A DNA stretch of 13,804 nucleotides from Bacteroidales bacterium UBA1628 (lineage in GTDB: Bacteria > Bacteroidota > Bacteroidia > Bacteroidales > UBA932): assembly GCA_002321335.1 (NCBI GenBank), contig DCMG01000133.1, positions 1 to 13,804 of the forward strand, written 5' to 3'. A program made the translations under genes and the position numbers. Below are positions 12,799 through 13,804 of this stretch, in pieces. How positions within the stretch are numbered: the stretch's first letter is position 1; each line of letters opens with the position of its first letter. A model generated the notes under the pieces. It saw only the letters and a list, made by a program, of their open reading frames with translations. It had not been told where the DNA came from and did not search any database.

Positions 12799-13804
12799 AT
12801 GAGCAAAAAAATATTCCTTGCCGCCTCGGCTTTGTTTCTGGCTCTGACCATGTCGGCGCAGAACTACACCGGTGGCGTAAAGGGTACGGTCGTCAGCCGA
12901 TTGAGCAAGGCGACCATTGACGGAGCGGACCTGATCCTATATTCAGAAGGAAAGGAAGTCGCCCGTGTGAAAGCCGGACAGGACGGAACATTCCAGATCG
13001 GGAATCTGAAGGACGGAATGTACGACCTTGTCATCGAAAGCCCGGACTACCTCCAGTCCAGAGTCAACGTTACCGTTAATGACGGCTATGTCAAGAATAT
13101 GTTCAACCTGTCCCTCACCCCTGTCGCGAAGGTCGCCGAGGTGGACGACGCCAGTTTCTCCGAGTTTGACATGGACGACTCCGGGTATTCCGACAGTCCT
13201 ACCATCCTCTTCGGCCAGAACGACGTGTTCAACAACATGGCCGGGTACAACTTCAGTTCCGTACGATTCCGTGTGCGTGGATATTCCAGTGAGTCTCAGG
13301 ACGTTTACCTCGCAGGTGTGAGGATGAACGACGCCATCACGGGCTACACTCCGTACTCCCTGTGGAGCGGCCTGAACGAGGCCACTAGAAGCAAGGAGTC
13401 CGTGAACGGAGCCGAGATTTCCGACTTCGGGTTTGGCGGCTACAACGGCCTCACGAACATCATGCCGATGGCCTCTTCCATCCGCACAGGCTGGAGGGGA
13501 AGCGTGCTGACAAACAGCGCCTTGTACAGACTCCGTCTGATGCTCACCTACGCTTCCGGACAGCTTGACAACGGCTGGTCCTACGCCTTCAGCGCCTCCG
13601 CGAGACTTGGCGGAAACGACTGGATCAAAGGCGTTTTCTACCGTTCGTTCGGCTACTACGGAGCTGTTGAGAAGAAATTCAATGAAGAGCATAAGCTTGG
13701 CTTCACATTCATGGCAGCCCCTGGAGAGCGCGGAGCCCAGAACGGTTCCACCCAGGAAGTCTATGACCTGACGGGCGACAACATGTACAACTCCAACTGG
13801 GGCT
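12799..13804 (+). CDS. TonB-dependent receptor with carboxypeptidase-regulatory-like N-domain, 3'-truncated
   Basis: The first 335 codons of an outer-membrane TonB-dependent transporter; the frame stays open to the window end. It starts at ATG 12799 with signal peptide M-S-K-K plus hydrophobic core, cleaved near M-S-A-Q (20/21). Residues ~24-110 form a CarboxypepD_reg-like beta-sandwich (G-V-K-G-T-V-V to F-N-L-S-L-T-P-V), usual before Bacteroidota receptors. The plug follows (~130 on), with V-R-F-R-V-R-G-Y (155-162) and D-V-Y-L-A-G-V-R-M-N-D (168-178), then the first barrel strands. No SusD-like partner is seen within the window. From memory, this receptor type recurs beside secreted nucleases in Bacteroidales. 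Import of nucleotides, oligonucleotides or phosphate-rich products is inferred from the neighbours only. Confidence 0.9.
   Translation, partial: MSKKIFLAASALFLALTMSAQNYTGGVKGTVVSRLSKATIDGADLILYSEGKEVARVKAGQDGTFQIGNLKDGMYDLVIESPDYLQSRVNVTVNDGYVKNMFNLSLTPVAKVAEVDDASFSEFDMDDSGYSDSPTILFGQNDVFNNMAGYNFSSVRFRVRGYSSESQDVYLAGVRMNDAITGYTPYSLWSGLNEATRSKESVNGAEISDFGFGGYNGLTNIMPMASSIRTGWRGSVLTNSALYRLRLMLTYASGQLDNGWSYAFSASARLGGNDWIKGVFYRSFGYYGAVEKKFNEEHKLGFTFMAAPGERGAQNGSTQEVYDLTGDNMYNSNWG

Noticed and set aside
12943..13692. 249-codon open frame on the minus strand opposite the TonB receptor
   Set aside because: The plus-strand frame has signal peptide, regulatory-like domain and plug motifs; the minus frame has no recognisable domain and is a by-product of GC-rich codon use.

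Overview
The window is a piece of a Bacteroidota (very probably Bacteroidales) chromosome. This rests on protein families that are typical of the group: a GH92 mannosidase, BACON-domain lipoproteins, a carboxypeptidase-regulatory/TonB-dependent receptor, and the abundant ~375-residue single-domain ATPase. It also rests on a minus-strand promoter that fits the Bacteroidales TTTG-N20-TAnnTTTG pattern and on the general lack of strong Shine-Dalgarno sites. Base composition is near 50 percent GC in the glycosidase and nuclease genes and visibly more A+T-rich in the 6.4-7.7 kb segment. No genus can be named safely.

Region 1 (1-4788) is housekeeping and glycan metabolism. It holds the C-terminal part of a GH3 beta-glycosidase cut by the window edge, a secreted GH92 alpha-mannosidase, and a close-coupled exodeoxyribonuclease III (xth). 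The GH92 gene carries an additional ~45-residue segment between signal peptide and catalytic domain, made of four copies of a short palindromic repeat.

Region 2 (4789-8094) is repeat-rich accessory DNA. A degenerate array with an exact 50-nt period and a 14-nt tandem repeat precede an AAA/STAND-like ATPase gene. A 62-nt sequence starting at the ATPase stop codon is repeated 1.72 kb downstream at 58/62 identity. Between the two copies lie a MNT-type nucleotidyltransferase gene, a truncated start of its HEPN partner, and a convergent DUF3800 gene with its own promoter and a palindrome in the promoter spacer. This looks like a site of gene turnover with defence or toxin-antitoxin content. No transposase or integrase is visible.

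Region 3 (8095-13804) is a co-directional cluster: a multi-domain BACON/jelly-roll/OB-fold lipoprotein, a BACON-DNA/RNA non-specific endonuclease lipoprotein, an endonuclease/exonuclease/phosphatase lipoprotein, and a TonB-dependent receptor cut by the window end. The inferred job is surface binding and digestion of extracellular nucleic acid followed by TonB-driven import of products, by analogy with Sus-like glycan systems. This is the best candidate for an under-described system here.

A REP-like palindrome (GGTCACT-N11-AGTGACC, core CTGAGCCTGYCGAAG) occurs at least eight times: four inside GH92, three in the ATPase/DUF3800 flanks, and one inside the nuclease-TonB cluster.
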